Part shown: piece after piece, positions 45,415-54,167 of the stretch
How the letters are laid out: each line of letters starts with the position of its first letter
Position numbering within the stretch: position 1 is the stretch's first letter
The notes under the pieces: model-generated
What the model saw: only the letters and a program-made list of their open reading frames with translations
Told to the model about the DNA's origin: nothing
Database searches by the model: none
Position numbers and translations under genes: made by a program
Assembly: GCF_022664465.1 (NCBI RefSeq)
Contig: NZ_JAKREV010000005.1
Span: 62,001 to 126,000, forward strand
DNA length: 64,000 bases
Source of the DNA: Sphingomonas hankookensis
Lineage (GTDB): Bacteria > Pseudomonadota > Alphaproteobacteria > Sphingomonadales > Sphingomonadaceae
Direction: 5' to 3'

Positions 45415-47574
45415 ATGGCTTACGATCCCCCGTCCCCGCCCTCCGGCCCGATCGATCCCAGCCGGATCGGTCGCCTGTCGACCCCGTTGACCGGCGACGC
45501 GCTGGAACGGCGGCGGCGGCTGGCGGCGTTCGACGAGGCACTGGCCGACTACGACCGCAGCTTCCCCGGTGCCGGCGATCCGCCGCCTCCCCCGTCTGCG
45601 CCGGTTTCGCCGGGGAAAAAGCGGCCCTTGCGCTGGTGGCTGCGCTGGATCATGCGCGGCTTCGGCGTCTTCATCGTCCTGCTGGTGATCGCGATCGGCT
45701 GGCTCGCTTTGACCGCGCCGCTCTCCAAATCGCTCGAACCGCCCGCCCCGCCGTCGATCACGCTGCTGTCGGCGGAGGGCACGCCGATCGCCGAGCGCGG
45801 CGCCAACATCGGCAAGCCGGTCGACGCGACCAAGCTGCCCGCGCACGTCACCGAAGCCTTCATGGCGATCGAGGACCGCCGCTTCCGCACCCATTGGGGC
45901 ATCGATCCGCGCGGTATCGCGCGGGCGATGTGGACCAACACCGCGGCGGGCGGCGTGCGACAGGGCGCCAGCACAATCACGCAGCAGCTCGCCAAGAACG
46001 CGTTCCTCGATTCGGATCGGACGGCAGCACGCAAGATTCGCGAGGTCCTGATCGCCTTCTGGCTGGAGGCGTGGCTGACCAAGGACGAAATCATGTCCCG
46101 GTATCTGTCCAACGCCTATTTCGGCGACAATGCGTACGGCCTCGACGCAGCCGCGCGCCACTATTTCAGCCGCGCGCCGAAGGACCTGACCGTCGGCCAA
46201 TCGGCGATGCTGGCGGGACTAGTAAAGGCGCCGTCGCGCCTGGCGCCTACCAGCAACCTCAAGGGCGCTCGTGCGCGGCAGGCGGTGGTCGTCGGCGCGA
46301 TGGAGGCGGCCGGCTACCTGACCCCGGCCGAAGCGAACCGGGTGAAGCCCGCGGTGCTGCGCGTCACCGACAACAGCACGCTGCCCTCGGGCACCTATTT
46401 CGCCGATTGGGTCCTGCCACAGGCGCGCGACCGCGAAGGCGGCGTTGGGGCGGATCGCAAGGTCACGACGACGCTGGAAATCCGCATGCAGCGTGCCGCC
46501 GAACGCGCGGTGCGCAACGCCGGCTTGAAGCAGACGCAGGTCGCGATCGTCGCGATGCGCCCCGACGGCCGGGTGATCGCGATGGTCGGCGGCAAGAATT
46601 ACGGCACCAGCCCGTTCAACCGCGCGGTGCAGGCGCGGCGCCAGCCGGGGTCGACGTTCAAGCTGTTCGTCTATCTCGCCGCGATGCGTTCGGGGCTGAC
46701 CCCCGACAGCGAGGTACTCGACGAACCGGTGACGATCGGCGAATGGAAGCCGCGCAACAGCGACGGGCGCTATCTCGGCACGATCTCGCTGGAGCGCGCG
46801 TTCCAACGGTCGAGCAACGTCGCCGCCGCGCGCCTGACCAAGGAAGTCGGCGTCAAGAACGTCATCCGCGCCGCGCGCGATCTCGGCATCTCGACGCCGA
46901 TCGCCAACGAAGCCTCCATCGCGCTCGGCACTTCGACGGTATCGCTGCTCGAACTCACCAGCGCCTATGCCGCGATAGCGGCAGGCGAGGCACCGGTGAT
47001 CCCGCGCGGGCTGGCGGAAGCGAACGAACCGAGCTGGCTCGACCGGCTGCGCTCGACCCGGCGGACGCTGTCACGGCAGGAGCTGGAAGGGATGCGCACG
47101 CTGCTCGCCGCCTCGATCCGGCAGGGCACCGGCATCGCCGCCAACCTGCCGGTCGATGCGTTCGGCAAGACCGGCACGACGCAGGACAATCGCGACGCAC
47201 TGTTCGTCGGCTATGCCGGCGGGATCGTCGCGGGGGTGTGGCTGGGCAATGACGACAACACGCCCAATCCGGGGCTGGCCGGCGGCGGCCTGCCCGCGCG
47301 CATCTGGCGCGATTTCATGCGCCAGGCGTTGAACATCCGCGACCCAATCCCGGCGCCAGCACCCGAACCCGAACCGATCGACAATGCGATCGACGCGGTA
47401 CAGGACGTGCTGGGCATTCCCGACGAAGGGCCGGTAACGGTCGAGGGCCTGGGCTTCGACGTCTCGCTCGACCGCGACGGACAGGTCCGCTTCGACCCGC
47501 GCGAACGCCGCCGCCGCGAGGATGAGCCGGTACCGCCCGAGGAGCGGCGCGCCCCGGAGGAGGACGAGCAATAA
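45415..47574 (+). CDS. Penicillin-binding protein 1A family (bifunctional transglycosylase/transpeptidase)
   Basis: 719-residue class A PBP that polymerises and cross-links peptidoglycan. Cytoplasmic N-terminus, membrane helix about 82-102, GT51 glycosyltransferase with catalytic Glu153 (EAFMAIEDRRFRTHWG) and GASTITQQLAKNAFL, then transpeptidase SxxK in RQPGSTFKLFVYL, SSN in FQRSSNVAA and KTG in FGKTGTTQDNRDALFVGY. Acidic/basic low-complexity tail at the C-terminus. Monocistronic. Confidence 0.97.
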   Translation: MAYDPPSPPSGPIDPSRIGRLSTPLTGDALERRRRLAAFDEALADYDRSFPGAGDPPPPPSAPVSPGKKRPLRWWLRWIMRGFGVFIVLLVIAIGWLALTAPLSKSLEPPAPPSITLLSAEGTPIAERGANIGKPVDATKLPAHVTEAFMAIEDRRFRTHWGIDPRGIARAMWTNTAAGGVRQGASTITQQLAKNAFLDSDRTAARKIREVLIAFWLEAWLTKDEIMSRYLSNAYFGDNAYGLDAAARHYFSRAPKDLTVGQSAMLAGLVKAPSRLAPTSNLKGARARQAVVVGAMEAAGYLTPAEANRVKPAVLRVTDNSTLPSGTYFADWVLPQARDREGGVGADRKVTTTLEIRMQRAAERAVRNAGLKQTQVAIVAMRPDGRVIAMVGGKNYGTSPFNRAVQARRQPGSTFKLFVYLAAMRSGLTPDSEVLDEPVTIGEWKPRNSDGRYLGTISLERAFQRSSNVAAARLTKEVGVKNVIRAARDLGISTPIANEASIALGTSTVSLLELTSAYAAIAAGEAPVIPRGLAEANEPSWLDRLRSTRRTLSRQELEGMRTLLAASIRQGTGIAANLPVDAFGKTGTTQDNRDALFVGYAGGIVAGVWLGNDDNTPNPGLAGGGLPARIWRDFMRQALNIRDPIPAPAPEPEPIDNAIDAVQDVLGIPDEGPVTVEGLGFDVSLDRDGQVRFDPRERRRREDEPVPPEERRAPEEDEQ

Positions 47575-47584
47575 CGCCCCTCTT

Positions 47585-47679
47585 CGTCATTCCCCCGCAG
47601 GCGGGAATCCATAGCCGCCACGCCCGTGACATGACCGTGAACGCCAGCGCATATGGCCTCCCGCCTCCGCGGGAGTGAC
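47585..47679. repeat. Family C inverted repeat
   Basis: 95 bp. Arms CGTCATTCCCCCGCAGGCGG and CCTCCCGCCTCCGCGGGAGTG; centre ACGCCAGCGCATATGG, as in other C copies. Directly after the PBP1A stop. Confidence 0.8.
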
Positions 47680-47708
47680 CAGAGAGATATCGCGCGCCCC
47701 TACCAAAC

Positions 47709-47791
47709 CGTCACCCGGGACTGATCCGGGGTCCCGCTTCTTCTGCAACCCTTGAGGAGAAGCGGCCCCCCCGCTCAAGGCCCGGGTGACG
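47709..47791. repeat. Family A inverted repeat (degenerate)
   Basis: 83 bp. Arms CGTCACCCGGGACTGATCCG and CTCAAGGCCCGGGTGACG with inner CCCGCTTCTTCT / AGAAGCGG. Next to the C element, before the aldolase gene. Confidence 0.75.
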
Positions 47792-47858
47792 AAGAGTCCA
47801 CCGCTCGCGTGCGGCAACCGGCATTGACCCCCGCCCCTTGCACCGCCAACACGCTGCA

Positions 47859-48860
47859 ATGCGCTTCTTTTCCGACAACGCCGCCCCTGCCTGTCCCGCC
47901 GTCCTCGACGCGATCGTCGCTGCGAACGGGCAGGACACCGCCTATGACGGCGATGCGCTGAGCCGGCGGCTCGACGCGCGGTTCGGCGAGTTGTTCGGCT
48001 GCGAGGTCGCGGTGTTGTGGGTTCCCTCGGGCACGGCGGCCAACTGCCTCGCGCTGACCGCGATGTGCCCGCCGCATGGCGGCATCGTGTGCCACCGCGA
48101 GGCGCATATCCAGAATGACGAGGGCGGCGCGCCCGAATTCTATACGCACGGCGCCAAGCTGATGCTGCTGGACGGCAACGGCGCGAAGCTCTCGCCCGCA
48201 ACGATCGCGGCGTTCCTGTCGACGATCCGCAACGACGTGCATCAGGTACAGCCGCACGCGATCTCGATCACGCAGGCGACCGAGGCCGGGCGGGTCTACA
48301 CTCCCGATGAGGTCGCGGCGATCGGCGATCTGGCCAAGGCACGCGGTCTCGGCCTGCACATGGACGGCGCGCGGTTCGCCAATGCCGTTGCGCATCTGGG
48401 CTGCATGCCTGCCGACGTGACGTGGAAAGCCGGTGTCGACGCGTTGTCGTTCGGCTTCATCAAGAATGGCGGCATGTCGGCGGAGGCGTTGGTTTTCTTT
48501 CGGCCGGAGTTGGCGAAGGTTGCGCACTATCGGCGCAAGCGGGCGGGGTTGCTGGCGTCGAAGGGGCGGTTTCTGGCGGCGCAGTTGCTGGCGATGCTGG
48601 AGGGTGACGTGTGGCTGGCCAATGCCCGCAGTGCCAACATCGGGGCGTCGATGTTGGCACGGGCCGCCGGCGACCGGCTGGTCCACGCGGTCGAGGCGAA
48701 CGAGGTGTTCCTGCGCCTGAGCGCCGAGGAGGCCACCGCCTTGCGCGCGCAAGGGTTTGATTTCTATGACTGGGGCGCCGGCCAGGCGCGGCTGGTGGTG
48801 GCGTGGGACCAGGATACGGCGACCGTCGCCCCACTCGCGCAGGCGATCGCCAACCTATGA
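47859..48860 (+). CDS. Threonine aldolase / beta-eliminating lyase family (PLP)
   Basis: 333-residue fold-type I PLP enzyme, probably low-specificity L-threonine aldolase. FFSDNAAPACPAVLDAIVAA start, WVPSGTAANCLALTAMC, VCHREAHIQNDEGGAPE, LHMDGARFANAVAHLGC and the PLP lysine in ALSFGFIKNGGM. Its stop overlaps the DMT start (ATGA), so aldolase and exporter are made together, which hints at export of an amino acid. Confidence 0.92.
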   Translation: MRFFSDNAAPACPAVLDAIVAANGQDTAYDGDALSRRLDARFGELFGCEVAVLWVPSGTAANCLALTAMCPPHGGIVCHREAHIQNDEGGAPEFYTHGAKLMLLDGNGAKLSPATIAAFLSTIRNDVHQVQPHAISITQATEAGRVYTPDEVAAIGDLAKARGLGLHMDGARFANAVAHLGCMPADVTWKAGVDALSFGFIKNGGMSAEALVFFRPELAKVAHYRRKRAGLLASKGRFLAAQLLAMLEGDVWLANARSANIGASMLARAAGDRLVHAVEANEVFLRLSAEEATALRAQGFDFYDWGAGQARLVVAWDQDTATVAPLAQAIANL

Positions 48861-49768
48861 GCGGAACCCCGCGTTCGGCGACCCCGGCGGTCCTGATCCC
48901 CTTCTTCATCGTCACGCTGATCTGGGGATCGACGTGGATCGTGATCCGCGACCAACTGGGCGTGGTCCCGGCGTCGTGGTCGGTCACCTATCGCTTCGTC
49001 ATCGCCGGGGTGACGATGCTGCTCTGGGCATGGTGGCGCGGCGACCGCATCGCGCTCGACCGCCGCGGGCTGCTCTTCGCGCTGGGCCTGGGCTTCGCGC
49101 AGTTCTGCCTCAACTTCAATTTCGTCTACCGCTCCGAACAATATGTGACGTCGGGGCTGGTCGCGCTGATGTACGCGCTGCTGGTGGTGCCCAATGCGCT
49201 CCTCGCGCGCATCTTCCTCGGCCAGCGGATGGGGCGGCAGTTGCTGGTCGGGTCGGTGATCGCGCTCGCTGGCGTCGCGCTGCTGTTCCTGCACGAGGCG
49301 CGCGAACATCCCGAAAATGGTTCGGCGGTGGTGCTGGGGCTCGCCATCGCGCTGGCCGGCGTGTTTTCCGCGTCGGTCGCCAATGTCATGCAGGCGACCT
49401 CGACCGCGAAAGCCTATCCGATGGTGCCGTTGCTCGGGGTATCGATGCTGATCGGCGCGGCGATCGACGCGGCTTATGCCGGCGCGACGGTCGGGGCACC
49501 GGTGTTCGACTGGCGCTGGTCCTATGTCGGCGGGTTGCTGTACCTCGGCATCGTTGCCTCGGCGGTCGCCTTCACCCTGTATTACGGGCTGATCCGCACG
49601 ATCGGCCCGGCCAAGGCGGCGTATAACGGCGTGGTCGTGCCGGTGATCGCGATGCTGCTGTCGACGCTGTTCGAAGGTTACCGCTGGTCGCCGCTCGCGG
49701 GCGGCGGCGCGTTGCTGGCGCTGGCCGGGCTGGTGGTGGCGCTCAAGGCGCGCAGGCCGAACCGGTAG
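48857..49768 (+). CDS. EamA/DMT family transporter
   Basis: 303-residue, ten-helix exporter with two EamA repeats: FFIVTLIWGSTWIVIRDQLG (first) and VFSASVANVMQATST onward (second), LYYGLIRTIGPAKAAYNGVV near the end. Start overlaps the aldolase stop by 4 bp. The last 91 bp overlap the 3' end of the convergent SDR gene. Likely exports amino acids or related metabolites. Confidence 0.92.
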   Translation: MSGTPRSATPAVLIPFFIVTLIWGSTWIVIRDQLGVVPASWSVTYRFVIAGVTMLLWAWWRGDRIALDRRGLLFALGLGFAQFCLNFNFVYRSEQYVTSGLVALMYALLVVPNALLARIFLGQRMGRQLLVGSVIALAGVALLFLHEAREHPENGSAVVLGLAIALAGVFSASVANVMQATSTAKAYPMVPLLGVSMLIGAAIDAAYAGATVGAPVFDWRWSYVGGLLYLGIVASAVAFTLYYGLIRTIGPAKAAYNGVVVPVIAMLLSTLFEGYRWSPLAGGGALLALAGLVVALKARRPNR

Positions 49769-50505
49769 TCGGGATAGGCCGGGCGCCAGCCCAGCACCCG
49801 CTTCGCCCGCCCGTTCGCCACACGCCGATTCTCGGCATAGAAAGCGCGCGCCATCGGGCCGAGCGATTCCAGCGGCACGAACGGCGGCGGCGCAAGTCCC
49901 AGCAGCTGCGCGGCATAGGCGACGACGTCGTTCTGTGGCGCGGGGCAATCGTCGGACAGGTTATATGCCCCGGCCGGCGCCGACAGGCCCCGCGCGACCC
50001 CCTCGGCGATGTCGGCGACATGGATGCGGCTGAACACCTGTCCGGGGCGATCGACGCGGTGCGCCTCGCCCGCAGCGACGCGGTCTAGCGGCGAGCGACC
50101 GGGGCCGTAGATGCCGGGCAGGCGGAACACGCGCGCCCCCAGCGCCAGCCATGCCGCATCCGCCGCGTTGCGATTGGCGCGGCGACCGGCGATCGGTGTG
50201 CGCTCGTCGACCCAGCCGCCATCGGCATCGCCGTACACGCCGGTCGACGACAGATAGGCGAGCGTCGGTCCGGTCAACACGTCGCGATAGGTGGCGAGGA
50301 CCGGATCGCCGTCGGCATCGGGCGGTACGCTGGACAGGATCGCCGTCGCCTGTCGCCCCTCGAACCGGATGCGGTCGTGGTCGGCAAAGGCGATGCTGCC
50401 GTCGCGGCCGTCGCGGGTGGTACCGACGACCCGCCAGCCATGCGGTTCGAGCCGCGCGGCGATCGCACGCGACGCATAGCCCAGCCCAAAGATCAGGAGG
50501 CGCAT
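49678..50505 (-). CDS. NAD(P)-dependent epimerase/SDR-like protein (YeeZ-like)
   Basis: 275-residue Rossmann protein. LLIFGLGYASRAIAARL carries the GxGxxG-type loop; other marks are LAYLSSTGVYGD, RLPGIYGPGRS and FSRIHVADIAEGV. The family end is expected near YRFGLRAL, but the frame continues about 20 residues into the antisense of the DMT gene and stops at 49678. Start at MRLLIFG. Confidence 0.9.
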   Translation of the reverse strand: MRLLIFGLGYASRAIAARLEPHGWRVVGTTRDGRDGSIAFADHDRIRFEGRQATAILSSVPPDADGDPVLATYRDVLTGPTLAYLSSTGVYGDADGGWVDERTPIAGRRANRNAADAAWLALGARVFRLPGIYGPGRSPLDRVAAGEAHRVDRPGQVFSRIHVADIAEGVARGLSAPAGAYNLSDDCPAPQNDVVAYAAQLLGLAPPPFVPLESLGPMARAFYAENRRVANGRAKRVLGWRPAYPDYRFGLRALSATTSPASASNAPPPASGDQR

Positions 50506-50529
50506 CGGCTTAGCGCAATCCGTCCATAG

Positions 50530-50613
50530 CGTCGCCCCAGCGCAGACTGGGGCCTCCTGCGGCAAGGAGCGCGTTTCGGCCATGGGGAGATCCCAGCCTC
50601 CGCTGGGATGACG
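50530..50613. repeat. Family B inverted repeat
   Basis: 84 bp. Arms CGTCGCCCCAGCGCAGACTG and CCCAGCCTCCGCTGGGATGACG. Between the SDR start and the M28 peptidase stop. Confidence 0.8.
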
Positions 50614-50646
50614 TTTCTGGCAACCGGTCTGGAAGCGTAGCGCGGA

Positions 50647-52257
50647 TCACTTTGCGCCATAGCCGTCATACAGCACCCCGAAATAATCGCCCTTGTTCCA
50701 CTTCGGCCGTTCGGTCGCGTCGGCGAGGTCGAGGGCGATGTCGTGGTTGATCGCGACGAACATCCGCCCCGCCGTCCAGTCGAACGTCTGGTTCATGTCA
50801 TCGCCCGGCTGGTGATAGCGATGCTCCAGAAAGTCGGCGACCGCCGCCTTGCCCGGTCCCTTCCATCCGGTGTCGAGCGACACCGCCGGAATGCCCGCCT
50901 TGACGAAGCTGTAATGGTCGGACCGGACGAAGATCGCCTCTTCCGGCTCGGGATCGGGGCTGAGCGAGATACCGCGCTTGCCCGCCGCGCGCGCCACCGC
51001 CTGCGCCACGGTCGAATGGTCGGCGCCGATCGCGACCATGTCCTGAAACCGGTACGACAGGATCGGCATGTCGAGATTCACGTCGGCGACGATCGCCCCC
51101 TTCGGCACCGTCGGGTTGGTGGCGAAATACTCGCTGCCGATCAGCCCCTTTTCCTCCGCCGTCACGCTGACGAAAATCAGGCTGCGGCGCGGTTTGCGTG
51201 GATCGGCGGCGAACTGCTTCGCCACTTCGATCATCGCGGCGGTGCCGACGCCATTGTCCATCGCGCCGTTGTTGATCCGGTCGGCGCCCTTGGGCAGCGT
51301 CGGATCGGTCGAAATGCCGATATGGTCGAGATGCGCCGACAGCGCGACATATTCGCCCTTCAGCACCGGGTCGCTGCCGGGCAGCACGCCGACGACGTTG
51401 CTGCTGGCGAAGCGGGTGACCTTCGAACGCTGACGGCTGGTCACGGTCACGCCGGTCGTGCCGCGCGGCAATGGCTGGCCGGCGGCATCTGCCTTCACCA
51501 CCGCCGCCCAGTCGAGCTTCGATCCGGTGAACAACCTGGCCGCGCCCGCCGCGCTCAGCGACGCGATCGAGGGGGCCGCGGCACCGGCGACATGCGGGCG
51601 GCCGTCCTTCGCCACCCACGTCATGCGCGGGCTGCGATAGATCGACATCAGATAGCTGAACGGATAGCGATGCGTCTGTTCGGTATTCTCGATCTGGATC
51701 ACGCCGATCGCGCCATGCGTCGCCGCGGCGGCGCGCTTGGTATCGCCGCTGGCCAGATGCGCCCGGATCTCGCTCGGCAGGCTGGCAGGCGCGCCATAGA
51801 GATAGGCGACGATCTTGCCGCGCACGTCCAGCCCGGCATAATCGTCGATCCCGTGCGCCGGATCGACCACCCCGCGCCCGACGAACACCACCTCGCCCGT
51901 CCGTTTGAAATCGGGGTCGAGGAAGCTGGTCGAGGTCAGGTAATCGGTGCCGAAGGCGAGCGCGGGCCGCCCGGCGGCGGTCAGGCTGCCCTGCCCCACC
52001 GGCACGGCGGAGGCGAGCGGGACCTTTTGCAGGTAGCTGCCGTCATCGCCCGCCGGTTGCAGTCCGGCGGTCTGCATCTGCTGCGCGACATAGGCGGCAG
52101 CGCGGTCATATTCGGGCGTGCCGGGCTCGCGCCCCTTCATCTCGTCGGACGCGAGGAACGCGACATGCGCGCGCATCGCCGCTTCGTCCGGGGTCAGCGG
52201 CGCGGTCTGGGCGGTGGCAGGCGCCGCCAGTAGCAACAGGGGGAGCAGGGCACGCAT
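50647..52257 (-). CDS. Secreted M28 family metallopeptidase (first of tandem pair)
   Basis: 536-residue exported zinc aminopeptidase-like enzyme. Signal peptide LLPLLLLAAPATAQ; PA domain inserted at about 140-300 (AGLDVRGKIVAYLYGAP). Zinc and catalytic marks: LSAHLDHIGIS, NNGAMDNGVGTAAMIE, VTAEEKGLIGSEYF, VNLDMPILSY and VRSDHYSFVKAGIP. AGGA before the ATG. 145 bp downstream of a close paralogue. Confidence 0.94.
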   Translation of the reverse strand: MRALLPLLLLAAPATAQTAPLTPDEAAMRAHVAFLASDEMKGREPGTPEYDRAAAYVAQQMQTAGLQPAGDDGSYLQKVPLASAVPVGQGSLTAAGRPALAFGTDYLTSTSFLDPDFKRTGEVVFVGRGVVDPAHGIDDYAGLDVRGKIVAYLYGAPASLPSEIRAHLASGDTKRAAAATHGAIGVIQIENTEQTHRYPFSYLMSIYRSPRMTWVAKDGRPHVAGAAAPSIASLSAAGAARLFTGSKLDWAAVVKADAAGQPLPRGTTGVTVTSRQRSKVTRFASSNVVGVLPGSDPVLKGEYVALSAHLDHIGISTDPTLPKGADRINNGAMDNGVGTAAMIEVAKQFAADPRKPRRSLIFVSVTAEEKGLIGSEYFATNPTVPKGAIVADVNLDMPILSYRFQDMVAIGADHSTVAQAVARAAGKRGISLSPDPEPEEAIFVRSDHYSFVKAGIPAVSLDTGWKGPGKAAVADFLEHRYHQPGDDMNQTFDWTAGRMFVAINHDIALDLADATERPKWNKGDYFGVLYDGYGAK

Positions 52258-52285
52258 CGACAATTCCTTTGGGTCGCGCAAAAAT

Positions 52286-52369
52286 CGTCAGTCCAGCGCA
52301 GGCTGGAATCTCCCCGTGGCGAAGCGCAACGTCCACCACGGGAATGCCCCAGCCTGCGCTGCGGCGACG
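52286..52369. repeat. Family B inverted repeat (degenerate)
   Basis: 84 bp. Arms CGTCAGTCCAGCGCAGGCTG and CCCCAGCCTGCGCTGCGGCG. It separates the two M28 genes. Confidence 0.7.
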
Positions 52370-52402
52370 GTATGCGGAAGCGGGGGCGAATCCCCGCCCC
52401 GC

Positions 52403-54076
52403 TTACTTCGCGCCGTACCCGTTATACAGCGTGCCGAAGAAATCGCCCTTGTTCCACGCCGGACGCTGTGGGGCGTCGGCGATGTCGCGGGCGATCTGGT
52501 AATTGACGTTGATGAAGCGTTCGCCCGATTCCCAGTCGATCGGCGGGCCCTGCACCACTTCGTCCGACGGCTGGTGATAGTTGTTGGCGAAGAACGCATC
52601 GACCGCCGCCTTGCCCGGCCCCGACGTGCCCGGCCACAGGAACACCGACGGCACGCCCTGCTGCACGAAACGATAGTGATCCGAGCGCACGAACAGCGCC
52701 ATTTCCGGCATCGGATCGGGCGAGAAGGTCGCGCCTGCCGTCGCCGCCGCGCGCTTCACGATATCGCCCAGCGTCGAGCGCGCCGCGCCGAACGCGATGA
52801 CGTCGGTGAACTTGTAGGTGATGATCGGCATGTCGAGATTGACGTCGGCGACGATCCGCGCCTTCTCGATCGTCGGGTTGTTGGCGAAATAGTCCGATCC
52901 GACCAGCCCCTTTTCCTCGGCGGTGACCGCGAGGAACAGGATCGAGCGGCGCGGCGCCTTGCCCGCCGCCTTGAACCGCTTCGCCTCCTCGATCAGCGAG
53001 GCGATGCCGACCGCATTGTCCATCGCGCCGTTGTAGATCGTGTCGCCCTTCTTGTTCGGCGTACCCACGCCGACATGGTCGAGATGCGCCGACAGCACGA
53101 CGGTTTCCGGCGCGACCGTGGGATCGCTGCCGGGCAGGATACCGGCGACGTTGTAGCTCGGCAGCGGCTTGATCTCGGTCTTCAGCGTCGCGGCGAGGGC
53201 GGGCTTCAGTGCGAGACCACGGAACGGTCCCTTGCCCGACAGCGCCGTCGCCGCCTTGGTCCATGTCGTGCCCGATCCGGCGAACAGCTTTTCGGCACCC
53301 GCCGGGCTGAGCGTCGCGATGGTCGGCACGCCGCCGCCCATCACATGGCCGGTGCCGTTCGCTTCGGCCCAGCTGACGCTCGGGCTCTGATAGCCGGCCG
53401 CCATCTTCGCCATCGACATGCGCTCGGCCACCGCCGGGGTCTGGAGCGCGATCACGCCGACCGCGCCCTTGGCCTTCGCGATCGCCGCCTTGGTCGGGAT
53501 GCCGCCGAAATGCGCCGATTCCTCGCTGTCGAGCCCTTCGGGCGCACCACGCACCAGCGCCACGATCTTGCCGCGCACGTCGAGGCCGGCATAATCGTCG
53601 CGGCCCGGGCGGACGATGCCATAGCCGACATAGACGACCTGTCCGTTGAAGGCCGCTTCCGCCGCGCGCGGATCGACGCCGGGCAGATAGTCTGCGCCGA
53701 AGGTGAGCGGCTGGCCGTTCAGGCTCAGCGTGCCCTTGTCGGCGGCGTTCATGCGGATCAGCGGCACCCGCTGCAGATAGCTGCCCGCGTCGCCGGCCGG
53801 ACGCAGCCCGGCGGCGTAGAATTGCGACGCGACGTAGTTGGCGGCGATATCATATTCGGGCGACCCGGCATCGCGCCCGCGCATCGCGTCGCTCGCGAGG
53901 AACATGACATGCGCCTTCATCGCCGCCTGTGCCGGCGGCAGGACGGCGTTCAGTTCGGTATTGCGCGCCTGCATCTCGGCGGCGGTGGGGGCGGCGGGAG
54001 CGGGGGCCGGCGGCGCATCCTGTGCGACCGCGGCAGTGCTGATGAGAAGACCGAGCAACAAGGCTGGACGGAACAT
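52403..54076 (-). CDS. Secreted M28 family metallopeptidase (second of tandem pair)
   Basis: 557-residue paralogue of the downstream gene. Signal peptide FRPALLLGLLISTAAVAQ, then an Ala/Pro linker absent from the other copy, HVMFLASDAMRGRDAGSPEY, the PA domain (AGLDVRGKIVALVRGAP), and LSAHLDHVGVGTP, NGAMDNAVGIASLIE, VTAEEKGLVGSDYF, VNLDMPIITY, VRSDHYRFVQQGVP. All metal ligands present, so both copies should be active. AGGA before the ATG. Confidence 0.94.
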   Translation of the reverse strand: MFRPALLLGLLISTAAVAQDAPPAPAPAAPTAAEMQARNTELNAVLPPAQAAMKAHVMFLASDAMRGRDAGSPEYDIAANYVASQFYAAGLRPAGDAGSYLQRVPLIRMNAADKGTLSLNGQPLTFGADYLPGVDPRAAEAAFNGQVVYVGYGIVRPGRDDYAGLDVRGKIVALVRGAPEGLDSEESAHFGGIPTKAAIAKAKGAVGVIALQTPAVAERMSMAKMAAGYQSPSVSWAEANGTGHVMGGGVPTIATLSPAGAEKLFAGSGTTWTKAATALSGKGPFRGLALKPALAATLKTEIKPLPSYNVAGILPGSDPTVAPETVVLSAHLDHVGVGTPNKKGDTIYNGAMDNAVGIASLIEEAKRFKAAGKAPRRSILFLAVTAEEKGLVGSDYFANNPTIEKARIVADVNLDMPIITYKFTDVIAFGAARSTLGDIVKRAAATAGATFSPDPMPEMALFVRSDHYRFVQQGVPSVFLWPGTSGPGKAAVDAFFANNYHQPSDEVVQGPPIDWESGERFINVNYQIARDIADAPQRPAWNKGDFFGTLYNGYGAK

Positions 54077-54167
54077 TGGAATCCTTCGACAAGCGATCAT
54101 AGATACAGGCGTAGCTTGTGCCGCGGCCCCACGCAACGCGGGCCCGGTGGCAGATTGAAAGTCGAGG

